Below are positions 1 through 12,188 of a stretch of DNA of 64,000 nt, one piece after another. Under the pieces are notes generated by a model. It saw only the letters and a program-made list of their open reading frames with translations. It was not told the DNA's origin and searched no databases. Source of the stretch: Dendrocalamus latiflorus. Lineage: Eukaryota > Streptophyta > Magnoliopsida > Poales > Poaceae. The position numbers and the translations under genes were made by a program. Numbering within the stretch: the stretch's first letter is position 1; every line of letters begins with the position of its first letter. The stretch is from NCBI GenBank assembly GCA_017311315.1, contig CM029617.1, positions 11,435,075-11,499,074 of the forward strand, given 5' to 3'.

Positions 1-88
1 GTCATACCCAAGCCTACAGTCTATATGTTCTTTCATTCAAAGACCGACATCAGCATCATACATTGATCTGTCGTAACATTTCAATATA

Positions 89-412
89 CTCCCTCCGTTT
101 CAAAATAGTTCTCCAGCTAGCTACCTTATGCTCACCCCTAGTAAGGCCCCATTTGGGAATGTAGGATTTTCACTGAAATTTGAGGGAATTTCGCATGAAA
201 CAATTCAATCCTATATAAATACAGAAAAATCATTGCGTTCTAAATAGGACCTAATTGACATACCCTAACCACACTCGACCTCTATTAACTGTAGCATTAA
301 GGGATACATGATAGAAACATTGCTAAACTACACTCATGATTCCCACAATGAACAATTTTTTTTGATGCGAGGATCCCAATAAACTGGACAACTATTTTTG
401 AAACGGAGGGAG
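89..412. mobile_element. Stowaway-like (Tc1/Mariner) MITE
   Basis: The ends are inverted copies of CTCCCTCCGTTTCAAAATAG (left) and the matching TTTTGAAACGGAGGGAG (right), the hallmark terminus of grass Stowaway MITEs. A TA dinucleotide flanks each side (87-88 and 413-414), the expected target duplication. No coding capacity is seen. It lies just downstream of the kinase pseudogene exon on the minus strand, in what would be intron or 3' sequence. It contains a second, smaller MITE at 145-251. Confidence 0.9.
145..251. mobile_element. Tourist-like (PIF/Harbinger) MITE nested in the Stowaway MITE
   Basis: The left end GGCCCCATTTGG and the reverse complement of the right end GGTCCTATTTAG form imperfect terminal inverted repeats of the Tourist type. 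The trinucleotide TAA flanks both sides (142-144 and 252-254), the standard target duplication of the superfamily. It is only about 107 bp long. Its position inside the Stowaway element shows it is the younger insertion. Confidence 0.75.
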
Positions 413-562
413 TACATATAAACAAAGCAGGTAGTATTGTAGGAGGCTAGGAGCTATGTTCAAACCAGACAAACTGCTATCTGGAAGAACGATGAAATAA
501 AATAGACGTCCAATATTGAATGAAAGGCTTTGTTGTTGCTATTGTATATTGAATTGTCATAC

Positions 563-695
563 CTGAAAGATGTGTTTCAAGACTTCCCTTAGGCAGATGC
601 ATCTCGACAAAACAGTATTTCCAATTGTGCTCTACACATATATTCTGTATTTGATAACAGTAGCTTACAAACCCCACTATGCTTGGGTGCATGAG
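563..695 (-). pseudogene. Receptor-like kinase pseudogene, downstream exon piece
   Basis: Read on the minus strand, this stretch encodes kinase subdomains IV-V of a plant receptor-like kinase: HPSIVGFVSYCYQ, then FVEMHLPKGSLETHLS, which in the family reads approximately GYCYE...EYLPKGSLDKHLS. It ends at a plausible donor GT at 561-562. It is the continuation of the kinase segment at 5893-6405. The two are separated exactly by the solo LTR at 696-5892, and the flanking ATGAG duplicates show they were once contiguous. The catalytic loop and the rest of the kinase are not seen in the window, so this is a truncated, inactive remnant. Confidence 0.8.
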
Positions 696-3600
696 TGTGA
701 CGACCCACATTATTACCGTGGGGTAATAACGCCAGTCAACGGATTATTATTCGTTTTAGCAGATAAAACATCGCTCTAACGAATAATAAGCCACCAGAGT
801 GTTGCAGCAGAACAATAATTAGAGACAAAACACGATATTACAATATTATCGCCACGCAGGGCTACATTTTATTACAAAGCCTCAAAGGCTTGAATATCTC
901 ATTCTCAACACAACCTTCGCACGGGAGGCCCACCTTGCACCTATTGCAATCCGAGTCCACGGTCTTCCATCCAAGCAATTTCCACTTGACTTGTTATTCT
1001 CTGAACTGACATGCTCCTAAGCAAGGGGAGATTTATAGCAAGGGTGAGTACAGAAGTACTCAGCAAGCGTTATTAACAAAAATGCACAACATGCTTATCC
1101 TTTCCACATTTAGGAATCTCAATTCCTATTCTCAATTTCTTACTCATTTTTATACTCTTTTCCTTTCTCAATTTCCTTCCCATGACATAGAAAATAAAGT
1201 TTGTTGGTTTTGAAAGAAGTCCGATTTATTAATTTAGAAAACTACTGAACATACGCATGAACAGCAAAAACCCCCATACGTTTCCGTAATTCTCCTTTCC
1301 CGGAGACAGGCATGAATTCATGATTTTTAATAGCATTGCGCAAGCTTGTATCACTTTACCCATCATCACTCTGATCGTGTTGGCTCTTGGGATGATCCGC
1401 AATTCCTTTGAAGCGGCGCCCAGACCAGAGTACAGTACAATTTTCTCTAGTTCAGTAATTATATCTCCACCCGGTTATACACAATCAGTAGCCTGGAGCG
1501 GTGTAACACCCTCACACAGACCCACCGAAAATGACATAACCGTTGGCTGGTAGGGTATTCAACCTTTCCCCAGCCCCCTGACTCGCGTATATAACGCCCA
1601 TGCGTAACCCGCCTGTGGGTTCTTACGCTCCGGCCTTCTACCGGTTCCTTTGGGTCTATCCCATAAATACTCACTCCTGTGGAGAATATAACACCTCACT
1701 AGAGTACCGACTGCCCGTGAAAACGGAATGTTGGTTGATACGATTTGGTACGGTCTGTCCATACGGATGAAGTTTGTAATCCCTTATATTCTATTCTTAT
1801 GCAGAGGTCCCGCCCTCGCCCACTCATTTCCTATCTCGGCAACCTCTGCCCACCTTTTTATTAACTTTAATGGCCAACTGCTCCATCAGTTGCCATCTAT
1901 CTCTAATCTCTTGCCATTTCTTGATTTAAATCTTCTTTTATTTATTTCATGCAGGGTGATATTAGATTAATACAAAAATACTTGTTTTGAGCAATATACG
2001 CTAAAGATTTGATCAAAGGAATGCTTGCCTGGATTTCAACCATAAATTCGAATTCAAGTAGGATCAGGTGAAATCACCCCTGTAGCTTGGATTGTCGCCT
2101 GCAATTAAATACGTTGGCTACGACTTAATTTACGAGAACATAATAAAATACGAGGTATCGATGTGTTTGTGTTCCTAAGGTAAGATGTCACTCCCTTTTA
2201 CTCCGATCACGGCAATTGAGGTAAATTTCGGTACACTACTCGTCGTTCGGCATTATCGTACTAACGTTAGGATATATGGTTAATTTAGTAGATATGCTCG
2301 GTATTTTATTAATGTTCCTAGCAATTCTTCACTACACGGGTTAATTTGCATGCATGCATAATTATAATGGCGAATATTATTCTATTCAATCTCGCGTATG
2401 TACTTAAGTACATTTAATTTCTTAAAGGTTCGTATATATTTATTCACCTCTCTAATTCGTTTTAGATCTTAAGATTACTCAATGCATTTTCTCGTACTAG
2501 TCTGCACAATGAGTTGAATTATAGATCCCAAATAAAATGGTCTCATGTATCCATTACTTAATTTCTTAATTAAACTATATTCTGGTGTCCTTATAGGATT
2601 CATACATTTTAATGTAGTCCTGAGCATATTTTTACAGCTTAACTGCTATTTAAATCACCGCTTGTAATTTTAGTTGCTATTAAATTTCTTAACTTGACGA
2701 TTACTATTTTGACTTAGCTCGCTATTCTAGTCGTCGCATATAGTTTTAAATCTTCTGATAGTTATGGATTTACTTTTATGATTTAGAATACTTATTAGGG
2801 GATTCCTATAGTTTATAATCGACTAATAAAAGTTAACTGGTTATTTAAATATGCAATAGAGTGGTTCAATTGATATTATAACAATTTACTTCGTATATGC
2901 AAATCCAGCCTACAGGTATCATTTTACTCATCTTTTATAACCAAGAATATTTATTAAGATGGTTATATGATTTAACACTATCTGGATTAATTAGTTATTT
3001 AGGTACAATCCCAAACGACTTAATTAGCGAAGCATTAATTAAATCGGCATACGTTATGCTTTTACTCTATCGCTGGTAAATTATTTAATCTAATCATTAT
3101 AAATACTGATTAGCGGATTTATATTGTTTTGATGATTAAACCAATTTATCTGCGTATTCAAGTCTGCAACAAAAAAAAAGGTCTTAAACTATAGTGCTTT
3201 AATTAAATCCTTAGGCATACAGGTTTAATTGGCGTATACTTTTAATCGTCGGACCACAATTAGTTTGTTCTAATATTCTGAAGAACTCAGGTTGAATTTC
3301 TATAGTTTAACTATTATTACCCAAATCGTCTAAGTAATGGAATATATTGTGGAGCGGTTTAAATAACAATACACAGGTTAAGGGTATATACATGGATCCA
3401 TTCTAATCAATTGATGCTTTTAGTTTATTTATGGGATCTTAAATATTTATTAATAGAATTCCACAAGTTTATACTACCAACAATGTTAAATAGATATTAC
3501 TTAGGAATTTTAATAATTTGAACGGCAATGTATCGATTCAATCGGTACTCGCCAAATTTTAATCTACTGCCCATCCTTAATTAATCATGACTACTGATTT

Positions 3601-5892
3601 GAGATAATTTGTATTTTAGCATGATTAGAATAATAATAATAATAATAATAGGTTCTTTAATCTACACTAGCTTAGTTAAAGTTAAATATTCACGAAGACA
3701 AATTTTTATTATGCGCGCTTCTCCTCTCTCTCTTCTCTCTCTTTTCTCCTTTTCTTTTCCTCATTTTCCTTCTCTTTTTCTCTTCCTTCTCTTTCTTCCG
3801 CCCGACCCCTCCTTTTTCCTGGTCTTCGGCCGCCGCCCCCTGGTCTTCTTCTTTCTTTTCCTCACCGCCGCCTCAGCGCCTCTCCCCCCTCTCTCTTTTC
3901 TCACCGCCGCCTCGGCTCCTCCTCCGCTCCCCTTCTCTGGCTCACCTACGCGCCTCGGTTCCTCCTCCTCTTACGCCGCCTACCTAGTCGGCGTCGCGCC
4001 GCCTGGCCCGTCGGCGCTGCGCCACTCCACCGCCGCGCCTGCTTCGGCCCCAGGCCTCCGCGCTCCCCTCCGGTTTCCTTTCTCCTCCGCGCCGACTCCC
4101 CTCGACTCGGCTCCCCGCCGCGCTGCCCCCAAACGCCATCAACTCTAGCGGCGCCGCGCCGTGCGGTCTGACCGCCCCTGCCTTGCCGCTCGGCGCCGGT
4201 GAACCACGGCCAGATCCGTGGCCTAGCGCCCGGATCTGGTGTCTTTTCCCCAAATCTAAACCCAATCTACTCGTTTTATTGTGCTATTTTTGGGTGGCTT
4301 TTACGGTTGCTTGAGATGGTTTAGGTTGGGAGGCGAGTTACTCCGGCTAGCCCCGGCCGACCAACTGCTGCCTGTGCGCCGGGGGAGTACATGGTGGTGG
4401 TGGAAGGTGGGCTCGGCCGGTGGTAGCTTGCAGCCACCATCGCCCTCGGTAAGCTTCGTTCCTATCCTCTATTTCCCCTACTTTCGGTGGTTGCTCTGTG
4501 TGATGGTTCCATGTATTCTACTGAGGATGGATGCTTATGGTTTCTATTTCAATGTGGGCTATAATGGATAAATATAGTATATGGATAGCGATTTTGTGGG
4601 TTTACCTGCACTGGTGATTGTGAGGAAGGTTAGGGTTTGGGGCTGGTTGCGGTCGCTGGCTTGCGGTTGCTGGCTTGTGGGCGCTGGCTTGTGGTTCTCC
4701 TGCCGCCGTCACGGTCGCCTTGCTCCTTCGGCTTGCCGTGCCTTCGCTCCCTGGCCTTCGGCTCCACTCGGTGACGATCGCCTCTGCGGTCTGGGGATTG
4801 GCTGATGGTGGGGAAAGTCTACCTTACCTTTCCTTTGTCCCTCTGTGCTCTATTCTCTCGGTTTGACTACTGGTATGCAATGTGGGATATTTGTTGGATG
4901 GCTTGCCCGTGAGGCTTGTTGGCTGCTGATGCCCTCTGGGCGTGGCTGCTCTGGCCCGGAGCTATCTGGTTCACTGTGGTTGATATTTGCATGGTGAGGG
5001 CTTTGACAGGTGTTTTCTCTGTTGTGGGTTTGGGCTGAAATGGTTTGTGCTATCCTGGTCTTTGCCTTGTTTGGATTCCTATGTTCAGAACAGGTTTGTA
5101 TACATATATAATACCGTATGATGAGCCTATGGTTGTGAGAGGTGCCGACTGGCCCCCAGACGGTCAGGTATCTCTGTGAACGGATTACCCCGCCCGAAGT
5201 TAATCCTTAGGGCTCTGACGGCAACGCTTACTTTACTCTAATTCGATTAATTCTTTTGTTCGGTCTTTTTCGGTCTTATAATTTAATTGCTTGCTCATAT
5301 GTAAATAGCGGTGTATCGGCAATTTGACGACAATCGGATTCATGTATGAAATGGCCTAGATTGTAATTCGGCTTTCTCTTAATATTGTTGTATTACTCGA
5401 ATGTAGTTTCTAATGTGGCAATTGTGTTGCAATTATCTAAGTTTGTGAGGCGGTCATTTGATTAGGACCGGAATTTGTAAACTTATAGTAATTTGTATTG
5501 TCGTTATTAATGTAAAGAGAGTTGTAATATCTTTATTTACTTTAAGCCAGTTTTAGTTGTAGCTTAATGAATGTAACCTGATTTGTTGTACAAGAATTGT
5601 AATAATTACACAATTGTATTACGGACTGTTATATATATTTTAATTGACTTGAAAGTTTTTATTTGCCGTGCAAGTATATTTTATCTAGCTCTAGTCGTTA
5701 CAATTTGGTTTGCGTCCTCATTGACGGAATTACGGTAATAACGTATTCGTTTATCGCTCGTTGGTTTCAATTTATACGGCTACGTAGAAAAGTTTAAATT
5801 TCCTCGTATTTTTATATTATCATTTATGTAATTAATCCTACTTAACGTCCTAATTCGCTAATTAGGGTTAATTAACAACGTGGGTTGTTACA
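696..5892 (-). mobile_element. Very long solo LTR (5.2 kb), Tekay/Del-like Ty3-gypsy
   Basis: The segment starts TGTGACGACCCAC and ends GTGGGTTGTTACA, so it has TG...CA ends and short terminal inverted repeats. It is flanked by a perfect 5-bp duplication, ATGAG at 691-695 and 5893-5897. No gag or pol coding is present and no second copy is in the window, so it is a solo LTR. On the minus strand it begins TGTAACAACCC, like the TGTAACATCCC start of the LTR at 37381. The inverted repeat TGAGTAC/GTACTCA at 1044-1060 matches a similar motif near the 3' end of that LTR, which supports the minus orientation. It includes a TAA microsatellite near 3631-3652 and a CT- and CpG-rich tract at 3715-4260. 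At 5.2 kb it is unusually long for an LTR. Family assignment is by terminus and motif only. Confidence 0.85.
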
Positions 5893-6405
5893 ATGAGCCT
5901 AATGAGATGATAAACCTCATTCTCAAATTGCTTATATGAACTCCCAGCGTTAACACAGGCTTCTTCACAGCAATTGGTTCCCCATGTGGCCATGTTGTTG
6001 CACTCCCTGTTTAATTTCAAGTCTTTTATTAGTTTGAAAATGAGTTTTTGGATCAACTGTGGTTACATATATTGAAAAGACGGAAAAGATAGCATTTAAT
6101 CTTACCTTATACACCACACCAAAACCATATCTACCAAGTTCTTGCTCACAAGAGAAGTCGTTTGTGATATCTTTCAACTATTGAAATGGTAGATTGTGTG
6201 GTTTTGAACCTCGATCTTGTAATATGCTATCCAGGTTATCATGTCTGCTAGGCTCACAGTGCATTTTTAATTTTCTAATTACATAAACACTTTCAAATGA
6301 TAGCAAACATTTGTTTGCTTTCCAAAGAGTGCATAGTGTCTTCAATATGTCGTGGTGTGGCAACATGTCTGTGAGCGATTTCACCAAAACAAGATAACTG
6401 TACAA
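5893..6405 (-). pseudogene. Receptor-like kinase pseudogene, N-terminal kinase part
   Basis: The minus strand encodes the start of a plant receptor-like kinase domain: LKDITNDFSCEQELGRYGFG then VVYK is the typical linker plus glycine-rich ATP-binding loop, with Tyr replacing a Gly of the usual GRGGFG. A donor GT follows at 6105-6104. A second exon, ending in QFENEVYHLIRL, corresponds to the alpha-C helix region and runs directly into the solo LTR. An in-frame stop precedes the LKDIT segment, and the Lys (VAVKK) region is scrambled by small indels. The gene is therefore dead. Upstream minus-strand sequence (6180-6405) resembles the juxtamembrane segment but contains frame changes. It continues at 563-695. 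Confidence 0.8.
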
Positions 6406-7983
6406 CAGAACACAAATAAATTATGTTCACATATACAAACCAAAAAACAAACAAATTGTTAGACACGTCGCAGTCACTCCGATAAGTAATTTACACAAAG
6501 AGTGTAGGTTAGGAATTGCATTGCAACTTTTCTAATCAAGCCACCACCTTTCTTGTTACGTTGTGTGACACCTTAGCTAAGAGAATAGATTGGGGTCACA
6601 TAACACGAATGGGAGAAGAATGCATTCATCTTTCTTTTCAATCACAAGCCATAATAGGACTCCAAGAAAATATGCAGCATACTACATATATCTACATTTA
6701 GTTAAGACACCAATGGGCAATGGAGACTCAAAATTAAGTCCGTTAAAACCTGGAAGTAAATCAATTGTTGGCAAAATCCTATGGACTGCACCGACCAATC
6801 CGTTCTAACTAGAGATCTGCATGCTACATTGTCCTTGTATCTATCAGCGTCCCAAAAGGATGCAGCCACTCAACTTTAGTTGGAGCATTAAACTTTTCAG
6901 TCTATAGTCTCGTTCAATCTCACCTGAAAAAGAATTAATCCATCATCAGGGAATTGAATCCATCCATGCCTAAAAGAGCTTCTAAAAAAGAATAAATACT
7001 TACGGAAATTTTGTAACAGATTTCATACTTCTACCGCTAATCCTTAAAACGTCATGCAAGCTATAGTACTACTCGATTTTAGCATCAATATAAAATATAC
7101 ATTTGCACGCGATTTGATCCTAGCTAGCAGATTAATTTGAAGATTTGATCTCTTGTTTCAAAAAAAAAAAAGATTTGATCTAGAAAGCTAATACAGGTGG
7201 TGAACAAACTACTAGTAAGTGACCCAGCTAACTTTTGGGTCTCAAAAACTCTGGGAAATTCAAATGGATGCAAACTTGAGGGAGCATTAATTGGCATGCA
7301 TAAAGATGAAGTAGTGCTCGAAAATTCCAAGATCATTTTTTTACAAGAAGTAGGTTGCTAAAGCACCAGGGCAGCATCTTGGATAAGAGATTACAACAAA
7401 CCTGGAGAAGACCTTCAGGTTTCCAGAGATGCCGATCCTGGGAAGTGTGGATTAGCTGCCATGAAACCAAGCAAGAAGAGGTCAGCCTGCGGTGAGGAAA
7501 GCAAGGAGAGGAGAGCAATAGGAGTGGCTGCTCACTGACCGGAGAAGGCATCCGTCATTCCCATTCCCAAGAGCACACCAGCAGGAAGCAGGAAACATAG
7601 AGGGAGTTGATTTTTTTTTCTGATTATTTTCTTGACTCTAAGCATGTGATTGAGGATCATATGATCACACACCCCTACCTGTGCACGCAGACTAATACTA
7701 GCCACCTGTCCAATGCTGACCACGTTGCCTTTAAACAAGCATTCTTGAATAATTTTAAAAGTATGTTCAGAGGTTCTCTACGACGTATCAGATCGAATGA
7801 GTAAGCTGCTGCCAGTGCTGCTCGTCTCAGACGGACTAACACTGTCTGTAAATTTACGTTCACTGGTAATGAAGGCCGGGTGAAATCTTCTGCGCCCGCA
7901 GATTTTGCAAGCAACGAGCCAACGACCATGTTTCGAGTCGAATGGAATTCGGGGGCTAATTAAAGCCTGAGAATTCTAGGTTA
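6406..7983. other. Upstream flank of the kinase pseudogene, no supported gene
   Basis: Only short ORFs with no recognisable domain are seen on either strand. It may hold decayed 5' exons of the kinase on the minus strand, but no motif supports that. A short poly(A) run lies near 7160-7170. Confidence 0.4.
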
Positions 7984-8283
7984 GAGCATTCCCAATGTAT
8001 AGTGTGTAGTATAAGTTATATCTAAACATACCGTATTATATAAAAACATATCTAGATACAACTTTTTAGTGCATGGTTATCTAGCAACTACCCCCACTTA
8101 ATTAATTGCTTTACTCCTATCCTATCTCCTCTCTCTCCTTCCGATCTCCATCCTCTTAACTTTCTTGGCTATCCTCTCCCTTTAACTATCCTTGCATATC
8201 AGATTTAATCCTATATGGCATATAAAGTGCTGACATAAGTGCATTCTATAAAAAGTACTGACATAAGTGCATTGGGAGCGCTC
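7984..8283. mobile_element. hAT-type MITE
   Basis: The left end GAGCATTCCCAATG and the inverted right end GAGCGCTCCCAATG match at 12 of 14 positions. The flanking 8-mers CTAGGTTA (7976-7983) and CTACGTGA (8284-8291) match at 6 of 8, consistent with a decayed hAT-length target duplication. A ~30-bp direct duplication containing GACATAAGTGCATT lies just inside the right end. No coding sequence. Confidence 0.65.
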
Positions 8284-8690
8284 CTACGTGATGTAATCCT
8301 GGTATCAATTAAAGTCTTCTTTTCGGTAATACCACTCGTCTGTTCAGTGCTCGTTGCTTCCTTTTCCATCGAAAAGAACTGGTTCTAACAATATAAAAAC
8401 TCGTTACGCAAGAGTAGCAAAATAAAAATACCAATTGGTCTGATGTAAAATAAGCAGCAATTGGTAACATAATTAATAATAGAACTGAAGTTGTGTACCA
8501 ATAATACGATAGAGATTCGAGAAAAAGTTTCACAACATTGGTTTAAATTTGATGTCCCTCCGTCATTTTGTCTATAACATGTCCACATGACTGCATATTC
8601 TGCAGGAACGAACACATAATTTCCAAACAGACATGTCCTAGCTAGCACTACGGTGGGAGAACACAAACAAAAAGCTTGCATAGCCGGTCA

Positions 8691-10363
8691 TCAGACATAA
8701 ACACCACTTGCAAGGAGCACGAACAGAGATCCAAAGCCCTGTGGAACAATTAAAAGCTAACTTAGATATGCATCGATCACCCTATGGAATCGTAAAACAA
8801 GTGGCACAATTTACAAGGACATACCAGAAAGACGGAAGCAATGGCCGCTGTGACAATCTCCTTCGCTAAGCTACGGCTCCGCCTGGATGAAGTGGCTTCA
8901 TAACTGAAATGGACCAGATTGCTAGGTGAGTTTTTGTTTTGTTGGTTTAAGTGCTAAAACACTCACTTTAACTATCTTCAATAGTTGAAGCAGCACAGAG
9001 CTCACTAATCAATTTGACAGTTTCAAGAATTCATTTGTATCCTTCTTATTAGCCATTGTACCTATTAGCACCACAGACAAAATAGATATTGAATTATGAT
9101 GCTAAAGTTTGTTCCTATTATGTGCTACTGGTTAATTTATGCATAATTTCATCCAGTATCAGATGAAACAAAAGACAAATAACTGGTGCAATTACACTTC
9201 AAGATATGATCCGGTTCCACAACTATCATAAAGTCATGACTAAAAACCTAAGAAGTGGGTGTGTAAAAGAAAAATGATTGTTTTTTTCGTCAAACAGAAG
9301 TGTAATGGGGCAGTTTTTGCTGGTTTTCCCCAGTTTGACAACACTGACTCAAAATGATTTGACTGGTCTGTTCCAGAACAGAACAGTAACATATAAAGGC
9401 CTTACTACCTAGCTAGTAAGAACTCAAAATTTATCGATTTCAAGTTAACTAACAATAGGCAGCAAGAAGAACAAGAACACTTCCATTCTACACACCCAGA
9501 ATTTGTATATGGCTCCCAGCTCCTGTTCTGTCCTAGCAGCCCAAATCTAATTTATCATATCCAACCTCTAATTCCATAAGTTAAAACTGGCTGTGCAATT
9601 GGAGCAAATCATTTTTCTACCACGCAGAATGAAGTGGTGAGGGAGTTACTAAACTCCACACCAAACTAGAAGCAACTAAGACTCAGCAGATCCATCAAAT
9701 TTCACCATCTATCGGGGCAGTTCAACTCAGAAAGAGTCTCACTCAGAAAACTACCTAAATAAACCTACAACACCCACCGATCCAACCCAAGCAACCGTGG
9801 CAAGCGCATTACATCTGTCGAGAAGAATCAAAACGCTAACGGCGATTATAAAAAAAAAACAGAGAGAGGACCTCTACGGCGGGCCACTGCACAGTGCGAA
9901 CAGTCAAAGACGCCACCACCTAAACCCCTCGTGGTTGGGTTGCTACCACCTACCGATCGAGCTAAGTCGTTAACGATGCACCAAAGAAAGCATAAGCACA
10001 CATCAGATCGCCAATTCCAACCCGATGAACCAATTCCGAAGACTAGCGATTACCCAACAACGCAATTACAACGCAATTACTGGAAACATCAGATCAGATC
10101 AGATGACAGATTTGCATAAATCACACGAGGAGCCGGAGGGGTATGGAGTAGTCGACGTACATGAAGAAGGACGCTGTGAGCATGAGGCCGACGGCGAGCA
10201 TGACGACGGCCAGGGTCGGGTACCAGTCCACGGGCACGGGGCTCGAGATCGCCTTCGCCGCCTGCGACACCATCCCCAACGGCACATCAGAACAGCATAT
10301 TAGGATCGCAAGACCCTGGCAAACCTAGATCCCGAGAAGAGTTGGTGCTCGCGGGCTTACCAT
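8691..10363 (-). CDS. OST5/TMEM258-like oligosaccharyltransferase subunit (four exons)
   Basis: This small minus-strand gene is assembled from four exons with consensus GT-AG splice sites: ATG at 10363-10361 alone, then 10261-10161, 8903-8825 and 8738-8691 (TGA at 8693-8691). Joined coding length is 231 bp, giving 76 residues. The product contains AISSPVPVDWYPTLAVVM near the N-terminus, a first hydrophobic helix (LAVGLMLTASFF), the loop YEATSSRRSRSLAKE, and a second hydrophobic helix ending LLASGVYV. This matches the plant OST5/TMEM258 family in length, topology and C-terminus. Such proteins are two-helix membrane subunits of the ER complex that transfers glycans to Asn residues. All exon phases fit and no lesions are seen, so it is probably functional. 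Intron 2 is about 1.26 kb (8904-10160). Splitting immediately after the ATG makes it invisible to simple ORF scans. The region just upstream (10364-10470) is GC-rich and likely 5' UTR and promoter; no clear TATA box is visible. Confidence 0.9.
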
Positions 10364-10847
10364 TCCTTCGGATCTGAGCTGAGTCTTCTCCTCGTCGTCG
10401 CCGCCTCGTCTCCTCGCCGCCGCGACGAACTGAGTGTGGGGAGCAGAGACGGCAAGAGGCCTCTCCTCTCTTTGGGGTTCTCGTCGGCCGTTTGTTGCGG
10501 ATCCAAAGGTCTAGACTGCACACACTCTCTCCGAGGTTCACTGGGCCGAATCCAAAAGGGATTATATTATTCCTTTCCTGGGCTTTACTAAGAAGCTGGC
10601 CTGCTTGGCAATTTAGCCCAACAGGCCTTACAGTGTCCTTGACATGAGTAACCCTGCAATTTTTTTTCAAATAAACAATTTCTTAATCCTTTTGCAGAAA
10701 TAATCCGAGGAAGAGGAGCTTAAAAGCATTGTAATTTGTTTTAGGAAAGTTACCCGTCCGGGAAAAAAAAAAGGAAAAGTGGAGTGGCTTTGTAGGATTC
10801 AAATCCTATGGCAAAAGATTCCTATATATCCTTTTGGAACAAAGAAA

Positions 10848-10950
10848 TGGCTCCCAGAGATCCTACGGAAATCTCCTTTTTCCTACATATTTTGGAGGGA
10901 CGCAAACGTTTGCTCAAATTCCATGAAAATTTTCCTTTGAGAATTGCAAG

Positions 10951-11001
<51 letters not shown>

Positions 11002-11960
11002 GCTTTGCTCCAAAATGTCTGTATTTTTTCCCAAGGAAGCATCCAGACACTTGATTCTACTCGCGCTTGTATCCTCGGTTACCCTATAATTCGACTGTGC
11101 ATGCATGGCATCTTATTTACGTATTCTTTCCATTATTGGTCTTTTTCTGTTTCTGCTTTTTAGCTTTTGATTTCTCCTAAAATCAAAAGGCCAAAGGGTG
11201 ACCTCTTGAAACAGATTTTCTAAATGACTTCCTGTTCTCAAAACCATGTGCGCCATCCATGTCAATGCCTTCTGTCGTCCGCTACCGTATCGAAAAATAC
11301 AAATAAAACCATTAGCCGTAGCCAAAAGTCATTAATCGTAGCCTAAAAGAGCACCCCTATTATGTTTTCCTTTCATGTGTTCCCAAACCGCCCTAAGCTC
11401 TTACAAGGTTTGCATGAAATTTGTACGTTCCAAATAGACCGACTTGAGAGAGCTCCAGAAGAATACTGTAACCCTACAAAGGGGGGACAATAAGCCGGTG
11501 CTGTATACATTACCCGACACAATGGATGGTTGGCACCAGCGGGCTTAGGCCTGCTAATAGGTTTAAACTCAACCCAAAACCAACCCAAACCATATAAGCC
11601 AAAGGTAACTTTCCACCCTAACCCAACCGACAAAAGATTGTTCACAACCCCATCCAGCCCAAACCACTTTCTACTTAAACCCAACCCAATCCAACCCACC
11701 TTCCACTTAAATCCAACCCAACCCAAACTCATGAGTTCAACTTACTTCCCAACCCATTTACCAACACACTTATTCATAAAATTTCAGTATTTAAAATTTT
11801 AACCTCACGTTCACATTATAATTTTTTTATGAAATCAATTAAAATTTATTGCAAATGATTCTGCGTGTAGAGGAGCTACTCTGTGTAAATTGGCAGGGTT
11901 AGACGTACACGTGGGCCCACATACTTTTATAGGAAGTTTTCGTAAAACTTCAGTATTTAA
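10848..11960. repeat. Large duplicated segment, copy A
   Basis: This segment and 12020-13060 share the same order of blocks: a leader with CTACATATTTTGGAGGGACG, a long (TC)n tract (10955-10999 here), a stretch with CCAAACCGCCCTAAGC, a CCCAACCCAA-rich block, and the AACTTC(A/G)GTATTT repeat unit. No protein domain is found; long ORFs through the TC tract are low-complexity artefacts. It is probably a non-coding part of an unclassified transposable element or a local tandem duplication. Confidence 0.7.
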
Positions 11961-12019
11961 AATTTTAACCATGTGTTCACAGCACAAAATTTTTTTGAAA
12001 TCAATTAAAATTTATTAGA

Positions 12020-12127
12020 TCCTACGGCTCTCAGAGATCTTACGGAAATATCCTCTTTCCTACATATTTTGGAGGGACGCAAACGTTTGCTCAAATTCCA
12101 TGAAAATTTTCCTTTGAGAATTGCAAG

Positions 12128-12188
<61 letters not shown>

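Noticed and set aside
10808..11106. ORFs with long Ser-Leu or Arg-Glu repeats
   Set aside because: They arise from the (TC)n microsatellite read on each strand.
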